Below are positions 8,976-18,886 of a stretch of DNA of 64,000 bases, piece after piece. This stretch comes from Alistipes sp. (GTDB taxonomy: Bacteria > Bacteroidota > Bacteroidia > Bacteroidales > Rikenellaceae). Position numbers and translations under genes: made by a program. Location: NCBI GenBank assembly GCA_020026335.1, contig JAHHQO010000011.1:1-64000 (forward strand). The letters run 5' to 3'. The stretch's first letter is position 1, and each line of letters opens with the position of its first letter. The notes under the pieces are model-generated. The model saw nothing but the letters and a program-made list of their open reading frames with translations. It searched no databases and was not told the DNA's origin.

Positions 8976-10223
8976 TTATTTACCCGTATCCACAAACTTG
9001 TAGAGCTGGTCGCCTCGGCGAATGGGAGTGGGGGTGTGAATGGCGCACTTCACGCCCTGCTCCACCTCCTGACGTACCTCGCCGTCGGGGCCGTGCAGTT
9101 CTTCGAGAATCTGCTCTGCCACGCCGGTGGTGGCACCCATGAAGAAGATTTCGTCACCCACCTTCAGCGGAGCGGCTTCAACGAGCACCTCCGCCACGGA
9201 GAGCTTCTTGAAGAAGTTGGTGACCTTACCCACATAGACCTTGCGTTTGGTGGCGGCAGAGCCGTAATTCTGGCTGTGCTCCGCCACGGGGCGACCGGCG
9301 TAGTAACCCTCCCAGAAACCGCGGTTGAAGACCGTCATCAGACGCTCCTTGAGTCCGTGGGCAAATTCGCGGGTGTAGGTGCCTGCCTCGATGGCACGCA
9401 GTGCCTCGTCATAGCACTCCACCACGCGCTTTACATATTCTGCTCCGCGCGCGCGACCCTCAATCTTCAACACCTTCACGCCTGCACCGATGAACTTGTC
9501 CAAAAAATCTACCGTGCAGAGGTCCTTGGGGGAGAGAACATAACGGCCGTCGATGTCCAACTCCTCGCCCGTGTCCTTGTCCCTGATGGTGTATTTTCTG
9601 CGGCACAGCTGGCGGCACGCGCCTCTGTTGGCCGAGCAGTTGGTTTCGTGGAGCGAGAGATAGCATTTGCCCGAAATCGACATACAGAGCGCACCGTGGG
9701 CAAACATCTCTATCTCGACCAAATCGCCGCGCGGACCGCGGATGTCGTTGGCGACAATCTCATCGTGAATCTTGGCAATCTGCTCCAGCGACAGCTCGCG
9801 CGCCAGCACCACGGTGTCGGCCCACTGCGAGAAGAACTTCACAGCCTCCGAGTTGGAGATGTTGCTCTGGGTCGAGATGTGCACCTCCACCCCGATTTGA
9901 CGGGCGTAGAGTATGGCGGCAAAGTCGGTGGAGATGATGGCGTCGATGCCCTCCTTCTTGGCGCGGTCGATGACTTCGTGTACCGTGCCGATTTCGTCCT
10001 CGTAGACCACGGTATTGACCGTGAGGTAGGTTTTCACCCCGTTTTGGTGGGCGATTTCCACGATTTTTGCCAAATCGTCGAGGTCAAAGTTGGCGGCCGA
10101 TGCCGAGCGCATGTTCAGCTTGCCGACACCGAAGTACACCGAGTCGGCACCTGCGGCGATGGCTGCCGAAAGTGATTCGTAGGACCCCACAGGGGCCATT
10201 ATTTCTATATCTTTACGCTTCAT
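8976..10223 (-). CDS. Peptidase U32 family protein (TrhP/YhbU-like)
   Basis: Member of the collagenase-like U32 family. Well-studied relatives act in tRNA wobble-uridine hydroxylation (TrhP), 23S rRNA hydroxylation (RlhA) or oxygen-independent ubiquinone hydroxylation (UbiU/V), so proteolysis should not be assumed. The family signature is EMFAHGALCMSISGKCYLSL, followed by further cysteines in SANRGACRQLCRRKY; these cysteines could hold an Fe-S cluster. At 415 residues it has the catalytic barrel plus a C-terminal beta domain (about 320-415). No signal peptide. It begins 3 bp after the polyprenyl-synthetase stop, so translation is probably coupled. A TrhP-like tRNA role is my best guess. Confidence 0.85.
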   Translation of the reverse strand: MKRKDIEIMAPVGSYESLSAAIAAGADSVYFGVGKLNMRSASAANFDLDDLAKIVEIAHQNGVKTYLTVNTVVYEDEIGTVHEVIDRAKKEGIDAIISTDFAAILYARQIGVEVHISTQSNISNSEAVKFFSQWADTVVLARELSLEQIAKIHDEIVANDIRGPRGDLVEIEMFAHGALCMSISGKCYLSLHETNCSANRGACRQLCRRKYTIRDKDTGEELDIDGRYVLSPKDLCTVDFLDKFIGAGVKVLKIEGRARGAEYVKRVVECYDEALRAIEAGTYTREFAHGLKERLMTVFNRGFWEGYYAGRPVAEHSQNYGSAATKRKVYVGKVTNFFKKLSVAEVLVEAAPLKVGDEIFFMGATTGVAEQILEELHGPDGEVRQEVEQGVKCAIHTPTPIRRGDQLYKFVDTGK

Positions 10224-10226
10224 GTT

Positions 10227-11201
10227 TTAATAGTTGCGACCCATGAGACTCTGGGCGTATTCTTTGAGCTGTCGGGTGCGTTCGGGTGCTGCCGGCAGGG
10301 TGTCTAACTGCGAGAGGGCTCTCTCGAAACGCAGACTGATTTGCTGTTCGGTGATGTGACGGATGTCGAGCGAGTCAAAGATGCGCTTCACGGCGTCGAT
10401 TTTAGCCTGACGCTCCATCTTTTTGTCGGCCAGCAGGGCACGTAGCTGCTCGCGTGTAGGCTCGTCGGCACGGCTCATGGCAGTGACCATCAGGAAGGTC
10501 ATCTTGCCTTCGATGATGTCCTCGCCGATGGGCTTGCCCAGTCGCTCGTCACCGTAGCTGTCCAGGAGGTCGTCCTGCATCTGGAAGGCCAGACCCAGCT
10601 CGATACCGAAGCGGTGGAGCTTGCGGCAGTCTTCGTCCGATGCGCCGCCCAGCATGGCACCGATGACCGTGGCACCGGCCAGCAGAACGGAGGTCTTCAG
10701 CTCAATCATGTGCATGTATTCGACCACCGAGACCTTCTGACGGGTTTCGAAGTCCATATCATACTGCTGACCCTCACACACCTCCAGTGCCATGGTGGAG
10801 AAGGTCGAGAGGATTCGGGGCAGTTGTTCGGCAGATACACCGGCGAGCAACTTGTAGGCGGTAATCATCATGGCATCGCCCGACAGGATAGCCACATTCT
10901 GACCCCACTTGGCATAGACCGAAGGTTTACCGCGGCGTACGGCCGAGTTGTCCATGATGTCGTCGTGGAGCAGGGTGAAGTTGTGGAATACCTCGATGGC
11001 GGCAGCGGCCGGCATACTGTTCTGAATGTCGTCCTTGAAGATGCTGTAAGCCAGTGCCAGCAGCATGGGGCGCAGTCGTTTGCCACCGCCGGAAAGCGAA
11101 TAACCGATGGGGGCGTATAACAGTTCGGGCTCCGATGTCGAGATGTCGGTCTGAGCCAGGAAGCTCTCGAATTGAGAAAGTATTTGCTCGTTGGTCTGCA
11201 T
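10227..11201 (-). CDS. Polyprenyl (isoprenyl) diphosphate synthase
   Basis: Trans-isoprenyl diphosphate synthase that extends allylic diphosphates with IPP, supplying chains for quinones or cell-wall carriers. I choose the ATG at 11201 (MQTNEQILSQ, 324 residues) because the longer frame adds eleven non-conserved residues overlapping the -7 box region. The first Asp-rich motif is LLHDDIMDNS with the downstream Arg-Arg-Gly-Lys, and the second is FQMQDDLLD. Chain length cannot be read safely from the sequence. It shares an isoprenoid theme with ispG and dxs in the same window and is tightly linked (3 bp) to the U32 gene. Confidence 0.92.
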   Translation of the reverse strand: MQTNEQILSQFESFLAQTDISTSEPELLYAPIGYSLSGGGKRLRPMLLALAYSIFKDDIQNSMPAAAAIEVFHNFTLLHDDIMDNSAVRRGKPSVYAKWGQNVAILSGDAMMITAYKLLAGVSAEQLPRILSTFSTMALEVCEGQQYDMDFETRQKVSVVEYMHMIELKTSVLLAGATVIGAMLGGASDEDCRKLHRFGIELGLAFQMQDDLLDSYGDERLGKPIGEDIIEGKMTFLMVTAMSRADEPTREQLRALLADKKMERQAKIDAVKRIFDSLDIRHITEQQISLRFERALSQLDTLPAAPERTRQLKEYAQSLMGRNY

Positions 11202-11231
11202 AGATATGAAATTTTTTGTACGAAACAGTTT

Positions 11232-11239
11232 CAAAATTA
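11232..11239 (-). promoter_or_regulatory. -7 box of the polyprenyl synthase-U32 operon
   Basis: Minus strand reads TAATTTTG, a full TAnnTTTG match, 30 nt before the chosen ATG. No -33 match was found. Confidence 0.4.
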
Positions 11240-11541
11240 CTAAAAAACCGCGAGATACTAAAATAAAAAAGACAAAATGATGTTTCCGAGGTTGTGAATG
11301 AGTGGTTTAGCCCGGCGCAAGGGGCGGACACCCCCGGCGGAGTGACACCGCTTCAGGGGCGGGAAGACGGTGTGCGGAGACGACGGGAAATCCGTTATTC
11401 CGATTTTTGCGGGGCACGGGTTTTGATAAAAAATTGAAAAAAACTTTGGCACACACGATTTTTCTCGTAACTTTACGGTGTAAAATATTGAAATAACGAT
11501 ACTTTACGCGAATATACAATTAACGATTAACCTAAAAAATC
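11240..11541. other. 302-bp gap with a GC-rich island
   Basis: Divergent spacer between the polyprenyl synthase and the ROK gene. Its ends are AT-rich, but about 11310-11400 is strongly GC-rich and contains CCCGGCGCAAGGGGCGG and a short GCGG/CCGC repeat. The ROK promoter lies at 11445-11475. I see no ORF of merit. Confidence 0.6.
11445..11475 (+). promoter_or_regulatory. Promoter of the ROK kinase gene
   Basis: TTTG (11445-11448), a 19-nt spacer, then TAACTTTA (11468-11475), one base from TAnnTTTG. Spacing and both boxes fit the Bacteroidetes sigma-ABfr promoter. It predicts a leader of about 60 nt. Confidence 0.7.
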
Positions 11542-12549
11542 ATGAAGAAACTTGCTATCGGTATCGATATCGGAGGTATCAACACAGCTTTTGGTCTGGT
11601 TGACGAGAATGGCGATTTGTATGCCGAATCGGTGATTTCCACCAAGAAGTATCCCTATGTTGACGACTATAAGGAGTATATCGAAGAGTTGAGCGATGCA
11701 CTGCTGGCCTTGTCTCAGAGCCTTTCGTTCGAGTATGAGCTGACGGGTATCGGTATCGGTGCGCCCAATGCCAACTACCACAAGGGTACCATCGAGAGTC
11801 CCGCCAACCTGTGGAAGTATCGTCCCGAGGATGCCGAAAAGGAGTGTCAGCCCCGTATCTTCAACATCGCGGCCGACATCTCGAAGCACTTCAACGGTGT
11901 GAAGACCCTCGTCACCAACGATGCCAATGCCGCCACCATCGGTGAGATGATTTACGGTAATGCCAAGGGCATGAAGGATTTTGTGATGATTACCCTCGGC
12001 ACGGGTCTGGGTTCGGGCTTTGTGTCCAATGGTGAGATGATTTACGGTCATGACGGTTTCGCCGGCGAGTTCGGCCACATCATCGTCGAGCGCAACGGTC
12101 GTCAGTGCGGTTGCGGTCGTCGCGGCTGTCTGGAGACCTACGTGTCGGCTACGGGTATCAAGCGTACGGCTTTCGAGCTGATGGCTACCATGAATGTCCC
12201 CAGCCGTCTGCGCAGCATTGCCTATGACGATTTCGATGCTTCGATGATTTCGGCAGCTGCCGAGCAGGGTGACCCCATCGCTCTGGAGGCTTTCCGCATC
12301 ACGGGCGAGATGTTGGGTCGTGCTTTGGCCGATGTGGTTACCGTTACCTCTCCCGAGGCCATCTTCCTCTTCGGAGGTCTGTCGAAGGCCGGCAAGTTCA
12401 TCTTCGAGCCTACACAGTGGTACATGGAGGAGAACATGTTGTTCGTCTTCAAGAACAAGGTGAAGCTGCTGCCCAGCGGTATTCAGAGCAAGAACGCCGC
12501 TATCCTCGGTGCTTCTGCACTGATTTGGCAGGAGAGCGAGAAGAAGTAA
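11542..12549 (+). CDS. ROK family sugar kinase (probable glucokinase)
   Basis: Cytoplasmic kinase expected to phosphorylate glucose or a related hexose with ATP. It is 335 residues, the usual length. The N-terminus GIDIGGINTAFGLVD is the phosphate-binding motif. TLGTGLGSGFV and EFGHIIVE follow, and CGCGRRGCLETY is the ROK zinc motif. There is no N-terminal helix-turn-helix, so it is a kinase and not a ROK repressor. The B. fragilis glucokinase RokA has the same type, which makes glucokinase the likely role; N-acetyl-hexosamine kinase is the alternative. It stands alone with its own promoter and terminator. Confidence 0.9.
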   Translation: MKKLAIGIDIGGINTAFGLVDENGDLYAESVISTKKYPYVDDYKEYIEELSDALLALSQSLSFEYELTGIGIGAPNANYHKGTIESPANLWKYRPEDAEKECQPRIFNIAADISKHFNGVKTLVTNDANAATIGEMIYGNAKGMKDFVMITLGTGLGSGFVSNGEMIYGHDGFAGEFGHIIVERNGRQCGCGRRGCLETYVSATGIKRTAFELMATMNVPSRLRSIAYDDFDASMISAAAEQGDPIALEAFRITGEMLGRALADVVTVTSPEAIFLFGGLSKAGKFIFEPTQWYMEENMLFVFKNKVKLLPSGIQSKNAAILGASALIWQESEKK

Positions 12550-12576
12550 TCTTAGCGATAAGCGATTTTAAATACG

Positions 12577-12616
12577 AAACTCCGAAAGTCCCCACCGACT
12601 TTCGGGGTTTTTTGTG
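12577..12616 (+). terminator. Terminator of the ROK kinase gene
   Basis: CCGAAAGTC and GACTTTCGG form the stem around CCCACC, followed by GGGGTTTTTT. Confidence 0.85.
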
Positions 12617-12713
12617 TCCCTACGCTCCGAGTCCGGGTCTTCGATACTCCTGCACCCTCCGTGCCGAAAGTATTGCAAAAGTCCCAGCAGAACTCACTCA
12701 CCCCTGTAAAAAA

Positions 12714-12744
12714 AAGCCGCGACTTCAAATTGAAATCGCGGCTT
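12714..12744 (-). terminator. Terminator of the coiled-coil membrane protein gene
   Basis: AAGCCGCGA and TCGCGGCTT pair; an internal TTCAA/TTGAA can extend the stem. An A-run on the plus-strand side gives U residues on the minus-strand RNA. Confidence 0.85.
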
Positions 12745-12777
12745 GGAGTATTCCGAATCCCCTGTCGGGGGTCGATG

Positions 12778-13713
12778 TTATCGCTTGGCGGTCTTGGTCG
12801 AACCGATGAGCTTGCCCTCGCAATACAACTCTATGAGATAGGTTCCTGCGGTGAAACCTGTCGAGTTGAAGTAGATGGCCACATCGAGGTCCTTGTTCTG
12901 GTAATCGACCTCACGCATGGCCGAGTAGCTGATGTTCTCGCCCTCAAACTCGAAGGTGGGCATCGACTCGGTGGTCAGCACATAGCCGTCGGGTGAGGTG
13001 ATACGCATATAGATGGCTTTTTCGCCGGGGGCAGCCAGTTCGTTGGCCGAGAGGGTGAAGTCCACGCGCAGACGCGATGCACTCTTGATTCTCGACACGG
13101 GTTTGCTGTTGTGGTTGAGGGTGGTCATCACAATGTCGCGGGCGCGAATGACTGAACCCACTCTCACCTTGTTGTCCAGCTCCTGAGCCTTCTCCTCTGC
13201 CATGTCGGCACGCAGCTTGGCGGACGAAATCTCCTTGCGGTAAGATACGTTCTCGCTGATGAGCTTCTTGTTGAGGGTGTTGAGCGAGTCAATCTGCTTG
13301 ATGTAGCTGCGCATCACCGAGCGAAGTGTACCCACCTCTTTCTCATACTGCTTGATTTTGGCGTAGCTCCACGAACGCTCCTTCTTGAGTCGGGACATCA
13401 GTGAGTCGGCTCTGTTGCGCTCGATGCTCAGGTTGGCGGAAATGGTATCGTTCGACACTCTGAGGTTGTCGTAGTCGTTCATCAGCTTGCCCAAGTCGTT
13501 CTGAATGGAGTCGCGCTCGCCCTGCAACAGCGAGTTGTCAATCATCTGCTGGCGGTGAATGCTGAAGTAGAGTGCCGACAGCGCGACCAAAATCACTGAC
13601 AGGATGATAATCACGATGCGGTAGCCGCGAATCGCCTTATCCTGCTGGGGCTGCTGTAAATAATCGTCCTCTTCGAACTCCGAAGGGTCGTATCCTTGTT
13701 TCATCTCTTCCAT
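12778..13713 (-). CDS. Membrane-anchored coiled-coil protein of unknown function
   Basis: I do not recognise a named family with certainty. The 311-residue protein has an acidic cytoplasmic N-terminus (1-28), one membrane helix (about 31-50, IVIIILSVILVALSALYF), a long coiled coil (about 53-185, heptads rich in Leu, Asn, Asp and Lys), and a C-terminal beta-rich domain (about 190-311) with KAIYMRITSPDGYVL and TAGTYLIELYCEGKLIG. The last part resembles the ligand-free beta-sandwich seen at the end of many Bacteroidetes periplasmic proteins. It likely acts in the periplasm as an envelope scaffold. It follows the DUF3108 gene by 42 bp but also has its own -7 box. Confidence 0.75.
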   Translation of the reverse strand: MEEMKQGYDPSEFEEDDYLQQPQQDKAIRGYRIVIIILSVILVALSALYFSIHRQQMIDNSLLQGERDSIQNDLGKLMNDYDNLRVSNDTISANLSIERNRADSLMSRLKKERSWSYAKIKQYEKEVGTLRSVMRSYIKQIDSLNTLNKKLISENVSYRKEISSAKLRADMAEEKAQELDNKVRVGSVIRARDIVMTTLNHNSKPVSRIKSASRLRVDFTLSANELAAPGEKAIYMRITSPDGYVLTTESMPTFEFEGENISYSAMREVDYQNKDLDVAIYFNSTGFTAGTYLIELYCEGKLIGSTKTAKR

Positions 13714-13736
13714 GGTCGGTTAATGTTTAATGATTG

Positions 13737-13744
13737 CAAATATA
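13737..13744 (-). promoter_or_regulatory. -7 box before the coiled-coil membrane protein gene
   Basis: Minus strand reads TATATTTG, a full consensus match 23 nt before the ATG. It lies in the 42-bp gap, so the gene may be transcribed both alone and by read-through from the recG side. Confidence 0.45.
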
Positions 13745-13755
13745 CACTATTTTTT

Positions 13756-14553
13756 TTATTTTATGTGGCTCTCGAGGGGGTATTTGAGCCCTTTGTAGCC
13801 CGAAATATAGCCCGAAATGCTGCCGATTTTAACGGGCGATTCGATATAGATGGGAATTTTGTTCTCGTCATCGGAAATCCAGATGGTGAAGACCGTGCCG
13901 TCGGTGAAGGAGAAACCCTCCGAGGTACCGAGCTGACACTCGAACTTCAGCGTGCGGAACTTGCCCATGTTGCGTACCTTTTTGAATTCGCGCCCCAGGT
14001 AGCGGTAGTTGATGATACGCGTGGTGTCCTGCAACACCATGTGGAGCTGTGCGGCCTTGCCCTCCTCGAAGGCGTTGCGGTCGCTGGCTCTCATCTTGAA
14101 GAAGAGCGAGATGGGGTCCATGCAGTCATCGTCGATGGCCATCTCCTTCTCCTTGAAGGGGCGTTTGCGGCTGCTCCAGCGTGTTTTGATTTGTTTTTTG
14201 TCCCACAGGTAGTTGTACTGGCTCTCGAAGTAGTAGTCGCCTTCGCGGATGTCGCTCGAGAACTTCACGGGACGCAGACTGTCGGGGTCTACGAGTATGC
14301 GGTAGGTATCGTCAATCTTGAAGAAAATGCGGTAGCGGGGCATGGTGCGACCTTTGCCCTCGACCTGGAAATATTGCTTGCCGCCCTCATTGACAGAGGT
14401 GGTGATGATGTCCACGGCACCCACTTCGGTGTTGGGGAACATCTTGGCACGATAGCCGATGCGGTAGTTGAGCACCTCGCCCGGATGGTAGAGTTGGGCG
14501 AAGAGAGAGGGGGAACTGAAGAGCAACAAAAAGGCCAAAATCAGTTGTTTCAT
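13756..14553 (-). CDS. DUF3108 periplasmic protein
   Basis: Exported protein (signal peptide about 1-19, ending FAQ) that fits DUF3108, a beta-barrel-like fold of unknown function found in the periplasm of Gram-negative bacteria. Family-like stretches are GEVLNYRIGYRAKMFPNTEVG at the mature start and RTLKFECQLGTSEGFSFTDG with IPIYIESPVKIGSISGY near the end. Length 265. It lies 43 bp after recG and 42 bp before the coiled-coil gene on the same strand, so the three may be one transcript. No enzymatic motif is visible. Confidence 0.8.
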   Translation of the reverse strand: MKQLILAFLLLFSSPSLFAQLYHPGEVLNYRIGYRAKMFPNTEVGAVDIITTSVNEGGKQYFQVEGKGRTMPRYRIFFKIDDTYRILVDPDSLRPVKFSSDIREGDYYFESQYNYLWDKKQIKTRWSSRKRPFKEKEMAIDDDCMDPISLFFKMRASDRNAFEEGKAAQLHMVLQDTTRIINYRYLGREFKKVRNMGKFRTLKFECQLGTSEGFSFTDGTVFTIWISDDENKIPIYIESPVKIGSISGYISGYKGLKYPLESHIK

Positions 14554-14596
14554 GGGTCTCGGTTTTAATAATCAAACGGATAGAATTTCGGGTTTA

Positions 14597-16708
<2,112 letters not shown>

Positions 16709-16712
16709 ACTA

Positions 16713-16720
16713 CAAATATA
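16713..16720 (-). promoter_or_regulatory. -7 box of recG, adjacent to the start codon
   Basis: Minus strand reads TATATTTG, then TAGT, then the ATG. Transcription should begin at or within a few bases of the start codon. No -33 TTTG was found. Confidence 0.5.
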
Positions 16721-16772
16721 ATAAAAAAGAGATAATCCCGAAGCGATATGCCTTTATTCCTCAATTTCTGTG

Positions 16773-16780
16773 TATCTTTG
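16773..16780 (+). promoter_or_regulatory. -7 box of ispG
   Basis: TATCTTTG, a full consensus match, 25 nt before the ispG ATG. The -33 region is weak (TTTA, spacer 16). Confidence 0.55.
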
Positions 16781-16805
16781 TGTGAAATAATCAATTTTTC
16801 AGCAA

Positions 16806-18287
16806 ATGAATCTTTCGGAGTTCCAACGCCGTCCGACCAACGAAGTACACATCGGACGCATCGTGATAGGCGGCAACCACCCCGTTGCCGTACAGTCGAT
16901 GACCAACACCGACACCAATGATACAGAAGGCTCTGTGGAGCAAATTATGAAAATCGACCGCGCGGGCGGTCACATCGTGCGTCTTACGGCCCAGGGTCGC
17001 AAGGAGGCGGAAAATCTGGCAAACATCATGCGCCGCGTGCGTGAGGAGGGGTGTGAAGCCGCTTTGGTGGCCGACATCCATTTCCTGCCCGAGGTGGCGA
17101 CGGTGGCTGCCAAGTATGTCGATAAGGTGAGAATCAACCCCGGCAACTACCGCACCGACCACGGCGAGCTGGACGCCCTCATCGAGCAGTGCCGCGAAAG
17201 AGGTGTCGCGCTGCGTATCGGTGTCAATCACGGTTCACTGGGCAAGCGTATCTTCGACAAGTTCGGCGATACGCCCGAGGGTATGACCGCCGCCGCCATG
17301 GAGTTCCTGCGCGTGTGCCAGTCGCATAAGTTCGATCAGGTGGTGGTGTCGATGAAGTCGTCGAATACCCGTGTCATGGTGGCTGCCTACCGTATGCTTG
17401 TCAAGGCGATGGACGCCGAGGGTATGCACTATCCCCTCCATTTGGGCGTTACCGAAGCCGGCAACGGCATCGAGGGTCGTATCAAGAGTGCCGTGGGTAT
17501 CGGTGCGCTGATGGCGGACGGTATCGGTGACACCATTCGTGTGTCGCTGACCGAAGCTCCCGAAAACGAAGTCCCCGTGGCACAGATGCTCGTGGAGCAC
17601 TTTGCATCACGCGAGGGTCATTTCGAGGTGCTCCACCCCGAAAACTACTCGCCCCTCCACTTCGCGCGCCGCAGTGAGGTGCAAATCCCCGTGGTACACA
17701 CCGAGAAGCACAAGGGCTTCAAGGTGCTGGAGTCGGTGTCGAAGAATCCCACCGCGGAGCTGAGAGCCATGATTCTCAATCTCGACAGCCGTGAGCCGGT
17801 GATGGTCAAACGTCACTATGACGAGGAGTCGCCGGAGTTGCTGGCCGTGAGAGCGGCTGCCGACCTCGGCCCGCTGTTCCTCGACGGTTTGGCTGACGGT
17901 ATCTGGATTGACGCGCCCCGGCACGATGAGGCGAAAATCCGCGAAATAGAGCTGATGATTCTTCAGTCGGCGCGCGTGCGCTTCTCGAAGACCGAATATA
18001 TCGCCTGTCCCAGCTGCGGACGTACACTCTACAACATCGAGCAGACGCTGGGTGCCATCAAGGCGCGTACCTCCCACCTGAAGAACCTGCGTATCGGTGT
18101 GATGGGCTGCATCGTCAATGGTCCGGGTGAGATGGCGGATGCCGACTACGGATATGTGGGTGCCGCACCGGGACAGATTACCCTCTACAAGGGTCGCACC
18201 ATCATGGAGCGCAACATCCCGCAGGAGGAGGCTCTGGACCACCTCGTGGCACTGATTAAGGCTAACGGAGATTGGATTGAGCCATGA
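16806..18287 (+). CDS. ispG: 4-hydroxy-3-methylbut-2-enyl diphosphate synthase with a shortened insert domain
   Basis: Iron-sulphur enzyme of the MEP isoprenoid route, reducing MEcPP to HMBPP. The N-terminal TIM barrel (RIVIGGNHPVAVQSMTNTDT to about residue 265) and the C-terminal cluster domain are intact: ACPSCGRTLYN and MGCIVNGPGEMADADYGYVG supply the three cluster cysteines and the Glu. Bacteroidetes enzymes usually carry a large extra domain between these and run to about 600 residues. Here the total is 493, so the insert is roughly 100 residues short. The adjoining pieces FARRSEVQIPVVHTEKHKG and RHYDEESPELLAVRAAADLG keep recognisable insert flanks. The stop overlaps the WbqC start by 4 bp. 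Dxs of the same route is at 61.8 kb. Confidence 0.95.
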   Translation: MNLSEFQRRPTNEVHIGRIVIGGNHPVAVQSMTNTDTNDTEGSVEQIMKIDRAGGHIVRLTAQGRKEAENLANIMRRVREEGCEAALVADIHFLPEVATVAAKYVDKVRINPGNYRTDHGELDALIEQCRERGVALRIGVNHGSLGKRIFDKFGDTPEGMTAAAMEFLRVCQSHKFDQVVVSMKSSNTRVMVAAYRMLVKAMDAEGMHYPLHLGVTEAGNGIEGRIKSAVGIGALMADGIGDTIRVSLTEAPENEVPVAQMLVEHFASREGHFEVLHPENYSPLHFARRSEVQIPVVHTEKHKGFKVLESVSKNPTAELRAMILNLDSREPVMVKRHYDEESPELLAVRAAADLGPLFLDGLADGIWIDAPRHDEAKIREIELMILQSARVRFSKTEYIACPSCGRTLYNIEQTLGAIKARTSHLKNLRIGVMGCIVNGPGEMADADYGYVGAAPGQITLYKGRTIMERNIPQEEALDHLVALIKANGDWIEP

Positions 18288-18886
18288 TAATACTACCCTC
18301 GGCCTACCTCCCCTCGGTGGAGTATTTCGCCTACTTGCAGCAGGGCGACTGTGTCATTGACTGGGGCGAACACTACATCAAGCGTTCGGAGCGCAACCGT
18401 GCCGCCATATTGGCCACCGACGGCCGTATGGAGCTTTCGGCACAGGTGGCGCACGCCAACCGTCCGCGTCAGAAGATGAAGGATATGCGTCTGGACTACT
18501 CCAAACGCTGGCAGCATCAGCACTGGGGGGCATTGGTCGCCTCCTACAAGTCGTCGCCCTATTTCGATTTCTATGCCCCCTACTTCGAGCCGTTCTACAC
18601 GCGCGAGTACCCCTCGCTGACGGAGTACAACATGCAGATTTTGGAGACCCTGTGCCGTCTGACGCACATTCCCCTGCCGCGTGTGAGCGAGGAGTATATC
18701 GTGGCGGGCGAGGGGGATACCGACCTCCGCCCCAAAAAGAAAGAGGGCTCGGCATTTGTTGCCGAACCCTATATCCAGGTCTTTTCCGACCGTTTTGAGT
18801 TTGAGCCCAACCTCTCGTTTATAGACCTATTGTTTTGCGAAGGTCCTGAATGCGTTGGGGTCTTAGAGCGTTGCCTACGAAGATAG
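18284..18886 (+). CDS. WbqC-like family protein
   Basis: Member of the WbqC-like family, whose members appear in O-antigen clusters and widely in Bacteroidetes; their biochemical role is not settled. The N-terminus MIILPSAYLPSVEYFAYL and the core DYSKRWQHQHWGALVASYKS with SPYFDFYAPYFEPFY are typical. It is 200 residues, and its ATG overlaps the ispG stop (ATGA), so translation is coupled. The last 68 bp overlap the end of the GH2 gene on the opposite strand. This overlap is unusual, but both C-termini read as intact frames. Confidence 0.85.
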   Translation: MIILPSAYLPSVEYFAYLQQGDCVIDWGEHYIKRSERNRAAILATDGRMELSAQVAHANRPRQKMKDMRLDYSKRWQHQHWGALVASYKSSPYFDFYAPYFEPFYTREYPSLTEYNMQILETLCRLTHIPLPRVSEEYIVAGEGDTDLRPKKKEGSAFVAEPYIQVFSDRFEFEPNLSFIDLLFCEGPECVGVLERCLRR

